A DNA stretch of 64,000 nucleotides, taken from assembly GCF_009915765.1 (NCBI RefSeq), contig NZ_JAABLQ010000001.1, positions 682,001 to 746,000 of the forward strand. Direction: 5' to 3'. Below, one piece after another: positions 18,404 to 27,546 of the stretch. Every line of letters starts with the position of its first letter. Position 1 is the first letter of the stretch. The position numbers and the translations under genes were made by a program. The notes under the pieces are model-generated. The model saw only the letters and a program-made list of their open reading frames with translations. It made no database searches and was not told where the DNA came from. Origin of the DNA: Pannonibacter sp. XCT-53 (GTDB taxonomy: Bacteria > Pseudomonadota > Alphaproteobacteria > Rhizobiales > Stappiaceae).

Positions 18404-18868
18404 ATGGCTGATGATCTGGACCGGATCGACCGAAAGATTCTCAAGCTTCTTCAACAGGATGGCCGGATGTCGAATGCCGAGCTGGCGGATGCGGTGCATG
18501 TCAGCGCCGCGACCTGCCACCGCCGCGTCCGCCGCCTGATCGAGGACGGCTACATCCGCGCGATCCGCGCCGACATCAACCCGCAGAAGGTCGAGCGGGG
18601 CGCGCTGGTGATCGTCGGTGTCGAGCTCGACCGCTCGACGCCCGAGAGCTTTGCCGCCTTCGAGGCCGCGGCGCGGCGTCTGGCCTTCGTGCTCGATTGC
18701 CATCTTGTGGCGGGCGATTTCGACTTCTTTCTCAAGATCCGGGTGCGCGACATGGCGGATTTCAACCGTCTGCATGGCGAGGCGCTGATCGCCTTGCCCG
18801 GGGTGCGCCAGACGCGGACCTTCTTCGTCATGAAGGAGGTCATCGACAACGCCCCCCTGGACTTCTGA
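18404..18868 (+). CDS. acdR: Lrp/AsnC family regulator of acdS
   Basis: 154 aa from ATG 18404. The N-terminal helix-turn-helix (LDRIDRKILKLLQQDGRMSNAELADAV, then SAATCHRRVRRLIEDGYI) is classic Lrp, followed by the RAM ligand-binding domain (about 65-150). Located divergently from acdS it is most likely AcdR, which activates ACC deaminase expression with ACC or leucine as signal in other bacteria. The in-frame extension to 18314 lacks a ribosome site; GAAAGGA precedes the chosen ATG. Confidence 0.88.
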   Translation: MADDLDRIDRKILKLLQQDGRMSNAELADAVHVSAATCHRRVRRLIEDGYIRAIRADINPQKVERGALVIVGVELDRSTPESFAAFEAAARRLAFVLDCHLVAGDFDFFLKIRVRDMADFNRLHGEALIALPGVRQTRTFFVMKEVIDNAPLDF

Positions 18869-18981
18869 TCCGGGCGTACCCGTTCGGCCTGCACGAGACT
18901 TGGCGCGGGCGGCGGGATGCTGTTTAGTGGGCCTCCCCGCAGTTCGGTAAGGCGGGTCAAGGGCATAGGCCGGGACGTGCG

Positions 18982-19764
18982 ATGACCAGACCACAGATCA
19001 GGCCAGGACATATCGCGCTGGTGGCCAGCGATACGGACGAGGCGACGCAGGCCCTGACGGCGCTGGCCGCCCGCTATGGCAATGCCTCGCCCGAGGATGC
19101 GGATGTCATCGTCGCGCTTGGCGGTGACGGGCTGATGCTGCAGACGCTGCACCGCTTCATGAACTCCGGCATTCCCATTTACGGCATGAACCGGGGGTCC
19201 GTCGGCTTCCTGATGAACGAGTATCGGGAGGAGGACCTGCTGGCGCGGCTTGCCGCCGCCGACGTGACCACGATCCATCCCCTGTTCCTGCAGGCGGTGG
19301 ACCAGTCCGGCGGTCATCACACGGCGCGTGCCATCAACGAGGTCTCGCTGCTGCGCCAGACCTACCAGGCGGCGAAGCTGCGCATCTTCGTTGACGGTCG
19401 CCGCCGGCTCGACGAGCTGATATGCGACGGCTGCCTCATTGCCACTCCGGCCGGCAGCACGGCCTACAACCTGTCGGCGCATGGCCCGATTCTCCCGATC
19501 TCGGCGCCGCTCCTGGCGCTGACGCCGATCAGCGCCTTCCGTCCACGGCGCTGGCGTGGCGCGCTGCTGCCCAACCGGGCCGTGGTCGACATCGAGGTGC
19601 TGGAAGGGGGCAAGCGGCCGGTGAGTGCGGCAGCCGATCACACCGAGATCCGCAACGTGTCGAAGGTCAGCGTGCGCGAGGACACCGCCTCGTCCTGCGT
19701 CATGATGTTCGATCCCGAGCATGGCTGGGACGAGCGCATCCTGAGCGAGATGTTCCGGTACTGA
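18982..19764 (+). CDS. nadK: NAD kinase
   Basis: 260 aa. Phosphorylates NAD to NADP in the cytosol. [10 protein letters not shown] (residues 44-53) is the GGDG motif, AINEVSLLR gives the NE/D site, and [12 protein letters not shown] matches the conserved TPTGSTAY with Ala for Thr. The C-terminal ISAFRPRRW block is typical of alphaproteobacterial NadK. Good start at ATG 18982. Confidence 0.95.
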   Translation: MTRPQIRPGHIALVASDTDEATQALTALAARYGNASPEDADVIVALGGDGLMLQTLHRFMNSGIPIYGMNRGSVGFLMNEYREEDLLARLAAADVTTIHPLFLQAVDQSGGHHTARAINEVSLLRQTYQAAKLRIFVDGRRRLDELICDGCLIATPAGSTAYNLSAHGPILPISAPLLALTPISAFRPRRWRGALLPNRAVVDIEVLEGGKRPVSAAADHTEIRNVSKVSVREDTASSCVMMFDPEHGWDERILSEMFRY

Positions 19765-19857
19765 GGCGCAACGCTTTTTTAGCCTCAAGACGGCAAGCTT
19801 CCTCCCAGGTTGCAATGGCTGGCCGGGGTGGGGCTGGCTCTCCCAGAGGAGTCAAAC

Positions 19858-20394
19858 ATGTCCGGCAACGACCAGTCCGACGAGCAGGACTTCGGCAGCG
19901 ATGTCGAATTCGTGACGCCGCCGAAGGACTTGCGCAAGAAGGTGCGTGTCCTCAGTCCGCGCGAGGCGGCCAGGTTCGATCCGGTCAAGGCGGCCGAGGC
20001 CGCACTGCAGCGCCTCTCCGGTCATTTCGATGGCTGGATGGACACCGAGGCGGCCGCGCTGTGGACAGCCTGGGAGGCGATCGACCGGGATGGCCTGTCC
20101 CGCGAGACCCTCGATCCGCTGTATCAGGCCGCCCACAACATCAAGGGCCAGTCGCAGACGCTGGGCTATCCGCTCGTCGGGTCGGTGGCCGGCAGCCTGT
20201 GCCATCTCATCGAGACGGTGCCGGCGCTCGAGCAGGTGCCGGCCGTGCTGCTGCGTCAGCACGTCGAGGCGATCCGGGCGATGGTGAGCGAGAAGGCACG
20301 CGACGAGAGCAACAGGCTCGGTGTGCAGCTGCTTGAGCGGCTGCGCGAGGTGACGGCGGACTATCTGCGGCGGGCCGTCGATCCCGACGCCTGA
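19858..20394 (+). CDS. Hpt-domain phosphotransfer protein
   Basis: 178 aa from ATG 19858 (AGAGGAG upstream; an earlier in-frame ATG at 19810 has none). AAHNIKGQSQTLGY carries the phospho-acceptor H93 of an Hpt domain (about residues 60-160); the first 45 residues are acidic/basic and probably disordered. It should accept phosphate from a hybrid kinase or act as an inhibitor of one; no kinase is adjacent. Convergent with the DUF2336 gene. Confidence 0.85.
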   Translation: MSGNDQSDEQDFGSDVEFVTPPKDLRKKVRVLSPREAARFDPVKAAEAALQRLSGHFDGWMDTEAAALWTAWEAIDRDGLSRETLDPLYQAAHNIKGQSQTLGYPLVGSVAGSLCHLIETVPALEQVPAVLLRQHVEAIRAMVSEKARDESNRLGVQLLERLREVTADYLRRAVDPDA

Positions 20395-20468
20395 CCCGGC
20401 ACGCCGCGCGCCCTTCGGTCGAGGCCTGGCCGGCGCGACCCATGCCTCACGCCTGCCTCATGCCGCTC

Positions 20469-21620
20469 TCATGCTGCCTGGCGGGAACTTTCAACAAAGT
20501 GACGGGCCTGGCTGCGGGCCGCCTCGAGCGCCAGAAGCCGCACGAGCTGCACGAGATCCTCGCCGGCTGCCGTTGCCGCCTCCGGGTCCGATTCGAGCGT
20601 GCGCGCCACCTGGTCCATGACCTGGCGAACGAGCAGGGGCGCGGCCATCTCGCGGGGATCCGCCTCCAGCGTCCGGTAGGCAATGAGGGCCGGCACCAGC
20701 ACCGCATGGGTGCGGGCGGGCAGTCCGGCGCTGGTCATGAGGGCGCGCAGCGCCGCCTCGCGTCCGCTTTCGAGCAGCAGGGCGACCTTGCGGCGGTCCT
20801 GTCCTGTGAGCAGTGCCAGGCTGGTGGTGAGAAGCGGCAGGTCACCGGTGCCCGTGGCCCGGATCAGGAGACGCGCGGTGAGCTGGCCGCTCGCACGCAG
20901 GTGCTCGACAAAGGCGGGCAACGCGTCCTCGCCGGCCTGGCTGCACAGCACGAGCGTTGCCCGTTCCTGGGCCTCGTCCAGATAGGTTGCCGTCTCGTCC
21001 GGGTCCGAGCCGACCAGGACGACCGCGCGGGCGCGCAGGCCTTCCGTCAGGGCGGTCAGCAACCTGTGGCGCACCGGCAGCGGCAGATGGGGACGGGCAA
21101 GCAGGCGGTTGCGCAGGTCCGTCTCGGTCGCGAAGCGCTCCGCCAGCCGCGACAGGCTGAACGCCAGAAGCCGGGCGGTCTCGTTGTCGAGCAGGACGGC
21201 GCAGACGCAGGCCGGCGCCACTTCTGCCAGCGCCGCGGCAACGGGCGCCGACAGGTCGGATCGGGCGGCAATCGCCATCTGCACCGCGAGATCGCCTGCG
21301 GCGGCCAGATCGATCAGGTCGCTGTCGGGCACCAGCGGCGAGTGGCCGGCGACGAGCGCGGCGATCTCGCTGCGGTCATGCATCAGCGACAGGACGAGAT
21401 GGCGGGGCGCGTCTGCCCGGCGGGCGAAGACATCAGCCATGGCAAACCGGACTTCCGGCGCCGGGTCATCCAGCAGCCAGGTCAGCGCAGCCTCGGCGGC
21501 GGCGCGGTCCTCCGCCGACAACGGCGAATGCAGGAAGGCCCGGGCAAGCGCACCGGTCGCCTCGGCCCGGGCTGCGGGCGGTGCGGTGTCGATCCACTGA
21601 AGAAACTGGCGAATGATCAT
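20469..21620 (-). CDS. DUF2336 domain protein
   Basis: 383 aa from ATG 21620. All-helical, HEAT-like composition (repeats such as LLDDPAPEVRFAMADVFA) characteristic of DUF2336, a family abundant in Hyphomicrobiales and of unknown biochemistry. No signal peptide or membrane segment. An in-frame ATG 33 bases upstream is possible. A diverged CtrA-like site (TTAA-N7-TTCAC) lies about 65 bases upstream, and the neighbouring transglycosylase gene has an exact one. Confidence 0.85.
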   Translation of the reverse strand: MIIRQFLQWIDTAPPAARAEATGALARAFLHSPLSAEDRAAAEAALTWLLDDPAPEVRFAMADVFARRADAPRHLVLSLMHDRSEIAALVAGHSPLVPDSDLIDLAAAGDLAVQMAIAARSDLSAPVAAALAEVAPACVCAVLLDNETARLLAFSLSRLAERFATETDLRNRLLARPHLPLPVRHRLLTALTEGLRARAVVLVGSDPDETATYLDEAQERATLVLCSQAGEDALPAFVEHLRASGQLTARLLIRATGTGDLPLLTTSLALLTGQDRRKVALLLESGREAALRALMTSAGLPARTHAVLVPALIAYRTLEADPREMAAPLLVRQVMDQVARTLESDPEAATAAGEDLVQLVRLLALEAARSQARHFVESSRQAA

Positions 21621-21725
21621 GGCTGACCGAACTCTTGACCCTGCGGCACGCAATCCATGTCAGGAGCGTGCCATGCAAAGGCTTAACGTTCGGTTCACCA
21701 TAACGGCTGCGGGCATGAAGCCGGC

Positions 21726-22724
21726 TTACACCGGCGGCATCAGGTCCTTGCCCTCGTCGCGCTCGCGGTAGCTCAGGAAGCCGGTCAGGTCGAGCGGGCC
21801 GCCGTCCTGGAACAAGGACTGGGCAAAGCTGTTGCCGGTCACCTGGGCGACCATGCGCGAGCCGCCCACCGCCCGGTCAAAGGGGCGGCCTTCGGGCACG
21901 CTGGCGAAGGCCGACAGGAAGGACGCATCCATGCTGGCTGCGGTCTCGGTGCCTTCGGTGCGGAACAGCGCCTCGAACGGGGCGTTCGTGTCGGTCGCGC
22001 GGAAGGCATTGTCCACCCGCTGCGAGGCCTCGTCGGAAAAGGCGAGCACGGCCGTCGGTGCCGGTTTGGCGGCGGGCGGCGAAACGGTGCTGGCATTGGC
22101 AATCAGCGAGAAGTTCTCGTGCTTGCCCACGAGATTGGCATAGACCTCCGACAGGCTGCGGGGCGAGCCGTCACGCTCATAGAAGATCGCGCGGTTGGCC
22201 TTGGCCTGGGCGGGGAAAACCGCATCGGCGCGGGCGTCCGGTGAAACGCTGGCACCGGTGATCAGCCGGGTCGCGCCCTGGGCGCCGAGAAAATGGGCGA
22301 TATAGAGCTCGCCGTCGCTGGCCGGCCGGCCCAGCCGCTCCTGCAGGAACCCGGCGTTCTTCTGGGTCAGCGCCCCGGCCATCAGCGAGGAGATTTCCGG
22401 GTTCTTGCGCAGGTCCAGGATCTCCTGCCGCATCTGCGGGTCCGCCACGGCGTAACGTCCGCTGGCGGTGCGCTCGATCTGGGCCGCATAGGCCTCCAGG
22501 CCATGCTGCGCGCCGGATTCCTTGACTGTCTCGAGCCAGGTCTGCTCGACGAACTGGAACAGGCCCGTGGCGGTCGAGGCGCTGGCCTGGGCGGCCGGCT
22601 GGAACGAGGATTCGCGTGCAGCCGTCTTCACCAGGTAGTCAAAGGACGTCCCCGTGCTGGTGCTTGCCGTCTGGAATGCCTGCTCGATCCGGGACGCGAT
22701 CGAGGTGGTATCTGCAACACGCAT
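21726..22724 (-). CDS. Transglycosylase SLT-domain protein
   Basis: 332 aa. The N-terminal ~190 residues look like a lytic transglycosylase: FDYLVKTAARESSFQPAAQ holds the catalytic Glu (ARES), then TATGLFQFVEQTW and the YIAHFLG block. There is no N-terminal signal peptide, as in flagellum-associated Rhizobiales proteins that are exported otherwise. The C-terminal half is Ala/Ser-rich without a known domain. GAGGAGA precedes ATG 22724, and an exact CtrA box lies upstream, which fits a cell-cycle or motility role. Confidence 0.85.
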   Translation of the reverse strand: MRVADTTSIASRIEQAFQTASTSTGTSFDYLVKTAARESSFQPAAQASASTATGLFQFVEQTWLETVKESGAQHGLEAYAAQIERTASGRYAVADPQMRQEILDLRKNPEISSLMAGALTQKNAGFLQERLGRPASDGELYIAHFLGAQGATRLITGASVSPDARADAVFPAQAKANRAIFYERDGSPRSLSEVYANLVGKHENFSLIANASTVSPPAAKPAPTAVLAFSDEASQRVDNAFRATDTNAPFEALFRTEGTETAASMDASFLSAFASVPEGRPFDRAVGGSRMVAQVTGNSFAQSLFQDGGPLDLTGFLSYRERDEGKDLMPPV

Positions 22725-22776
22725 GACGCCGTCTCCTCGATGTTTGTTAACTATGGTTAAGATCGAGCCATAATGG

Positions 22777-22792
22777 TTAACAAATGGTTAAC
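22777..22792. promoter_or_regulatory. Candidate CtrA box upstream of the transglycosylase gene
   Basis: Exact TTAA-N7-TTAAC. A second TTAA pair with a 6-base gap lies at about 22747-22760. Several TGGTTAA copies make the segment repetitive. Confidence 0.5.
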
Positions 22793-23008
22793 GCGCGAGA
22801 TGCATGGGGGAAAAGAGGCGTCTTTTCAACCGCTTCGCCGCCGATACTCCTGTCAATCCTGACAGGTGGGGCAGGGCGGCGGGCACCGGAGCGGCGCGAC
22901 GGGAGCGCCTGCAGCGCCCCGGACTGCCGCGGCCAGGCGACTCGGGCCAGCGCCAACCTTAACGCGCTCGCCTGATCCCGCAAGGTCAGTTTTGCCAGGG
23001 AGGGCGGT

Positions 23009-23614
23009 TCACGCCCCCGGACGGTTCATCGCGAAGACCTCGCGCGTCACGGCATAGTCCATGTAGCCGAGCCGTGCGAGGAGGCCAAGGCGGGCCATGT
23101 CGATCCTGCCGTCGACAACCACATCCTCGCTGACATGCAGACCGATGACCTGGCCAAAGACGACGCGGGCGTCGCAGGCGGTCCCGTCCAGCGCGGTCAG
23201 CTCCACCACCTGCAGCAGGCGGCATTCCAGCGCGGCCTTGGCCGCCGCCACCCGGGGCGCACGGACCAGCCGGGAAGGGGCCTTGGCAAGCCCGGCCAGC
23301 TCGAACTCGTCAACGCCGGCCGGCACGCTGGCCGAGGTCGTGTTCATCTGCCGGGCGAGATCCTCCGTGGCGATGTTGCAGACAAACTCACCCGTTGCCT
23401 CCACATTGGCGACCGTGTTCTTCCAGCCGCTGGAGGAGAACATGACGATCGGCGGCGCATCGTCGACCGCATTGAAGAAGCTGTAGGGCGCCAGGTTGGC
23501 GCGCCCCTCGGCGTCCAGCGTCGAGATCCAGCCGATCGGGCGGGGGGCCACAAGCGCCTTGAACGGATTGTGCGACAGTCCGGCCGCCTTGTGCTCTCCG
23601 GGGGCAAAGAACAT
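23009..23614 (-). CDS. Flavin reductase family protein
   Basis: 201 aa. FMN-binding split-barrel of the flavin-reductase-like type: NPFKALVAPRPIGWIST, then APYSFFNAV, then KNTVANVEATGEFVCN. Probably binds FMN and reduces flavin or a substrate with NAD(P)H. The start lies 3 bases after the nitroreductase gene stop, with GAGGCC as ribosome site inside the upstream gene, so the pair is coupled and may form one redox system. Confidence 0.88.
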   Translation of the reverse strand: MFFAPGEHKAAGLSHNPFKALVAPRPIGWISTLDAEGRANLAPYSFFNAVDDAPPIVMFSSSGWKNTVANVEATGEFVCNIATEDLARQMNTTSASVPAGVDEFELAGLAKAPSRLVRAPRVAAAKAALECRLLQVVELTALDGTACDARVVFGQVIGLHVSEDVVVDGRIDMARLGLLARLGYMDYAVTREVFAMNRPGA

Positions 23615-23617
23615 CGC

Positions 23618-24211
23618 TCAGGCCTCGGTCCAGGTGCTGGTGATGTCGGCCAGCACGGGACGGGGGCGCTCGAAGGGCGGCTGCGAGGCGGTGCCGATGT
23701 GCACGAAGCCGGCGACCTTTTCATCCGGCTGGCCGCCCAGGAAGGCGATGGCATCGGCATCGAAGGCGATCCATTCGCTCACCCACTGTACGCCGAAGCC
23801 TGCGGCGGTGGCCGCCGTCACGAGCGTCATGCAGACCGCGCCGGCGGACAGCTCCTGCTCCCAGACCGGGATCTTGGGATGCACGGCCGCGCGGGAAAAG
23901 ACCCCGACGACGAGCGGCGCGCGCGTGAAGCGCGTCAGCTCCTGCTGCCGGCGTGCCTCGTCAAGCGGACCGAAGCGCGCCTCCGCCATCTCCGCCAGCC
24001 GGAGCCCGATTCGCGCGCGGGCGTCGCCCTGGTAGAGCACGAAGCGCCAGGGGGCGAGCTTGCCGTGGTCCGGCACGCGCGCGGCGGCGGTCAGGATCTT
24101 CTCCAGCGTCGGCGCGTCGGGGCCGGGGGCGGTGAGGCTGACGGCCGGATGCGACCGGCGGCTCAGCAGGAACTCGAGGACTTCGGGGCGGGCAGGGGTG
24201 TGGGAGGACAT
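23618..24211 (-). CDS. Nitroreductase family protein
   Basis: 197 aa from ATG 24211; a longer frame to 24250 adds 13 residues of low likelihood. LLSRRSHPAV is the FMN phosphate-binding start of the fold, RVPDHGKLAPWRFVLY the next block, and AGFGVQWVSEWIAF the C-terminal core, nearest to the short YdjA-like branch. It should use FMN with NAD(P)H on an unknown acceptor. First gene of a two-gene operon with the flavin reductase. Confidence 0.88.
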   Translation of the reverse strand: MSSHTPARPEVLEFLLSRRSHPAVSLTAPGPDAPTLEKILTAAARVPDHGKLAPWRFVLYQGDARARIGLRLAEMAEARFGPLDEARRQQELTRFTRAPLVVGVFSRAAVHPKIPVWEQELSAGAVCMTLVTAATAAGFGVQWVSEWIAFDADAIAFLGGQPDEKVAGFVHIGTASQPPFERPRPVLADITSTWTEA

Positions 24212-24434
24212 GGATCCGCTGTTCCGGGAACTGTCAGGACGGGAGCGCATCTGGACGGCTTTCCCGCCGCCTTGTCAACCGCACTTGCATCAGACTTGAA
24301 TTCGCCTGATTTTCGGGCCTCTATCCCGTCTTTCCGGCCTGCCCCGCCCTGCGCTGGCGCAGGCTCCGGCGACGCCGCCCGACGTGCGTCCGGGAACCGA
24401 ACACAACAGGGACTGCCAAGGCTTGACCCAACCG

Positions 24435-25748
24435 ATGACCGAACTGAAGGCGCTCGTCCGGCCGGTGCAGGCCCTCGCCGTGGTGCTGGCTCTCCTGCTC
24501 GCGCCCGCACCGATGCCGGCTGGCGCGCAGGACCGCTCCGCTCCGGCCGGCGAGGCGGCAGGTCCCGGTGGCGAGGGGGGACCGGGTCCGGCAGACAGGC
24601 CCGGCCCGGATGGTCCCGGCAGCCCTGGCGGGGGCGGATCAGGCAGTGACGGTGCCGGTGATCCGGGCACCGGCGCGCAGGAGGATACGGGGGAAGCCCT
24701 TCCGCCGGCTCCCGAAGCCAAGCCCGATCCCAATGCGCCGGCCGTGACCGGTCTGCCCAACCCGCTTGACGGCCCGACAGGCGCGGCCGCCGGTGCCGGC
24801 CAGGCTGCGGGTGCCCAGCCCGGTTCCCAGTCTGGATCGCAGCCCGGATCCCAGCCCAATTCCAGGCCAGCCGCTCCGGCCACAGCGGCGCCGTCGCCGG
24901 GCTTCAACAGCACCCTGCTGCCCTACGCGCCCTCGCGCGCGCTCGGTCCCGGCGACATCGAGGAAACGCAGAAGGGCGCAGTCTATCTGGTGGCCCGGCT
25001 CACCGAGGGCGGCGCGCAGATCACGGACGGTCTGGTCTGGCGCGTCTATTCCGAGACGCCGAGGGACAACGGCGAGCTGGAACTGATTGCCACCGCCATG
25101 GGCGGCGATGCGGAGTTCCGCCTCGATCCGGGCGCCTATCTGATCCACACGTCCTACGGCTTTGCCGGGGTCACCAACCGGCTGGTGGTCGGGCGTGGTG
25201 TCTACTCCAAGACCGTGGTGCTGAACGCCGGGGGCATCCGTCTCGAGGCCGGCCTCAGCGCGGACGATCCGCTGCCGGCCGAGGACATTCGCTTCGACAT
25301 CTACGGCATGGACTACAACACCCAGGGCGAGCGGAACCTGATCGTCGGTGGCGTGAAGCCGGACGCGATCGTCCGGCTCAATTCCGGCACCTACCATGTG
25401 GCCAGCCGCTATGGCGAGGTGAACGCGGTGGTGCGCGCGGACCTCAGCGTCGATGCGGGCAAGCTCACCTCGGCCACCCTGTTCCACGAGGCGGCGGAGA
25501 TCACGCTGAAGCTGGTGAACGAGGCCGGCGGCGAGGCGATCGCCAACACCGGCTGGACGGTCCTGACGCCCGGTGGCGACATCGTCGTGGAAGAGACCGG
25601 TGCCTTTCCGGCCTTCGTCCTGGCGGCCGGCGAGTATGAAGTCATCGCCCGCAACAATGGCACCAACTACAGCCGCAATTTCACGGTCGTCTCCGGCGAG
25701 GACCGGGAGGTCGAGGTCCTGGCCCGCAGCGTGTCGACCTCCAACTGA
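24435..25748 (+). CDS. Secreted Gly/Pro-rich protein with beta-rich C-terminal domain
   Basis: 437 aa from ATG 24435. A signal peptide (ALAVVLALLLAPAPMPAGAQ) leads to a ~125-residue Gly/Pro/Ala/Ser linker with short DNA-level repeats (SGSQPGSQP), then ~270 residues of beta-strand-rich sequence. The latter shows repeated modules of similar rhythm (VWRVYSETP..., IRFDIYGMDYN..., TGWTVLTPGG...), each followed by a GxYxV-type strand (GAYLIHTSYG, GTYHVASRYG, GEYEVIARNN). It looks like tandem carboxypeptidase-regulatory or Ig-like folds, so a periplasmic or surface protein. Function unknown. Confidence 0.8.
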   Translation: MTELKALVRPVQALAVVLALLLAPAPMPAGAQDRSAPAGEAAGPGGEGGPGPADRPGPDGPGSPGGGGSGSDGAGDPGTGAQEDTGEALPPAPEAKPDPNAPAVTGLPNPLDGPTGAAAGAGQAAGAQPGSQSGSQPGSQPNSRPAAPATAAPSPGFNSTLLPYAPSRALGPGDIEETQKGAVYLVARLTEGGAQITDGLVWRVYSETPRDNGELELIATAMGGDAEFRLDPGAYLIHTSYGFAGVTNRLVVGRGVYSKTVVLNAGGIRLEAGLSADDPLPAEDIRFDIYGMDYNTQGERNLIVGGVKPDAIVRLNSGTYHVASRYGEVNAVVRADLSVDAGKLTSATLFHEAAEITLKLVNEAGGEAIANTGWTVLTPGGDIVVEETGAFPAFVLAAGEYEVIARNNGTNYSRNFTVVSGEDREVEVLARSVSTSN

Positions 25749-25810
25749 TCCCGGGCACCCGGCGCGCGGCCTGTTGGCCGGGCGGCGACCGCTTGCTTCC
25801 GCATCTTGCC

Positions 25811-25844
25811 AAAACCCGAAGGGCCCCGCATCGCTGCGGAGCCC
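25811..25844 (-). terminator. Rho-independent terminator after gnd
   Basis: Read on the minus strand: GGGCtCCGCA, loop GCGA, TGCGGgGCCC, then TTCGGGTTTT. Confidence 0.85.
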
Positions 25845-25893
25845 TCCGGTGTGTTCGCCCGTTGGTCCGGATCAGGCGCCGGGCCGTCCGGGC

Positions 25894-27303
25894 TCAGCTG
25901 CCCCAGGGACCATGGTGGATGTCGCGGCCGTCGAGCCGGTCGAAGCCATGCGCGCCGAAGAAATCGCGCTGCGCCTGGATCATGTTGGCCGTGCCGCGGG
26001 CCGTCCGCATCAGGTCGAACCACGCCAGACCCGACGCAAGGGCGGGCACCGGCAGGCCGTTCAGCGCGCCGAGCGCCACCACCTGGCGCAGGGCCGGAAT
26101 GGTCGCCTCGAGCCTTGCGGCAAAATCAGGCGCGAGGATCAGGTTGCGGCCCGGGTTCTCGGTCAGGGCCGAGGCCATGTCGTTCAGCATGTCCGAGCGG
26201 ATGATGCAGCCGGCGCGCCAGACGCGGGCGATCTCCGGCAGCGGCAGCGACCAGCCGAAGCTGTCGGAGGCTGCCGAGATCATGGCAAACCCCTGCGCAT
26301 AGCAGAGGATCTTGCCGGCGATCATCGCCTGTTCCAGCGTGGCCGCGGACGGCGCGTCTGCCCCGGCGAGACGCTTGGGCGCCGCGCCGAAGCGGGCCTC
26401 GCCCGCCTTGCGCTCGTCCAGCCGGGCGGAGACGTTGCGCGCCATCACGGCCGCCTCGATCACCGGCACCGGCGTTGCCAGATGCTGCGCCTCGATGGCG
26501 GTCCAGCGGCCGGTGCCCTTCTGGCCGGCGCTGTCGAGGATCACGTCCAGCATCGGCTTGCCCGTCGCCGGATCGGTGGCCTCGGAGACGGCAGCCGAGA
26601 TTTCAACGAGATAGGACCGCAGCACGCCCTCGTTCCAGGCGGCAAACAGCGCCCCGATGTCGCCGGCCGTGTGACCCAGCCCGTCGCGCAGGATGCCGTA
26701 GATCTCGGCGATCATCTGCATGTCGGCATATTCGATCCCGTTGTGCACCGCCTTGACGAAATGGCCGGCGCCGGCCTCGCCCATCCAGGTGGCGCAGGGA
26801 ATGTCCTGGTACCGCGCGGAAATCGCGTCCAGGATATGGGAGACCCGGTCCCAGTCGGCCTTCAGGCCGCCGCCCATGATCGAGGGACCATGGCGCGCGC
26901 CTTCCTCGCCGCCCGACACGCCGAGGCCGAGAAAGCGCATCGGCAGGCCAGCCGCCGCGCGGCGGTTGGTGTCGTGGAAATTGGCGTTGCCCGCGTCGAT
27001 GACGAGGTCGTCCTTGTCGAGGAGGGGCGCCAGCGCCGCGATCTGGTCATCCACGGCCTGACCGGCGGGAACCATCAGGATGATCGCGCGCGGCCGCTTC
27101 AGGCTGGCGACCAGATCGGCCAGGCTCTCGGTCGGGATGACATTGGCCGCCAGGGCGCCCGCTTCGGCGTGGAAGCGGCGGGTGACCTCCGTCGTGCGGT
27201 TGAACACCGCGATGGGAAAGCCCTTTTCGGCGATGTTGAGGGCAAGGGCGGCACCCATGGTGCCAAGGCCGATGAGGCCGATCTCAGCAAGCGTGCTGGC
27301 CAT
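25894..27303 (-). CDS. gnd: 6-phosphogluconate dehydrogenase, decarboxylating
   Basis: 469 aa. Oxidises 6-phosphogluconate to ribulose 5-phosphate with NADP+ in the pentose phosphate pathway. IGLGTMGAALALNIAEKG is the Rossmann loop, GLGVSGGEEGARHGPSIM the substrate-binding block, GAGHFVKAVHNGIEYADMQ contains the catalytic Lys/Asn/Glu, and SAGQKGTGRWTAIEA the second catalytic block. Full length for the long (about 470-aa) class. AAGGACC before ATG; strong terminator downstream. Confidence 0.97.
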   Translation of the reverse strand: MASTLAEIGLIGLGTMGAALALNIAEKGFPIAVFNRTTEVTRRFHAEAGALAANVIPTESLADLVASLKRPRAIILMVPAGQAVDDQIAALAPLLDKDDLVIDAGNANFHDTNRRAAAGLPMRFLGLGVSGGEEGARHGPSIMGGGLKADWDRVSHILDAISARYQDIPCATWMGEAGAGHFVKAVHNGIEYADMQMIAEIYGILRDGLGHTAGDIGALFAAWNEGVLRSYLVEISAAVSEATDPATGKPMLDVILDSAGQKGTGRWTAIEAQHLATPVPVIEAAVMARNVSARLDERKAGEARFGAAPKRLAGADAPSAATLEQAMIAGKILCYAQGFAMISAASDSFGWSLPLPEIARVWRAGCIIRSDMLNDMASALTENPGRNLILAPDFAARLEATIPALRQVVALGALNGLPVPALASGLAWFDLMRTARGTANMIQAQRDFFGAHGFDRLDGRDIHHGPWGS

Positions 27304-27546
27304 CGTGGGTCCTTTGTTGCCGGCGCTTGGAGCACGACAGGCACGGCCGCGACCCGGGGATCACCGCCTGCTGCCGGCTTGCGCGCCGGACCGGTTCGCA
27401 AAGATGTCTCGCGGCCGACGCGCACACCCGCCCGGCCATCCGCCTCCCCCTGACATTTTCACGCGCGGGTGGTCAAGGGCGGATGCGGGGAAAAGCGGGA
27501 GGGAGGCGCGGCAGACCCGAGCGTCGGCGTGCCGTCTCCCTGCCGG

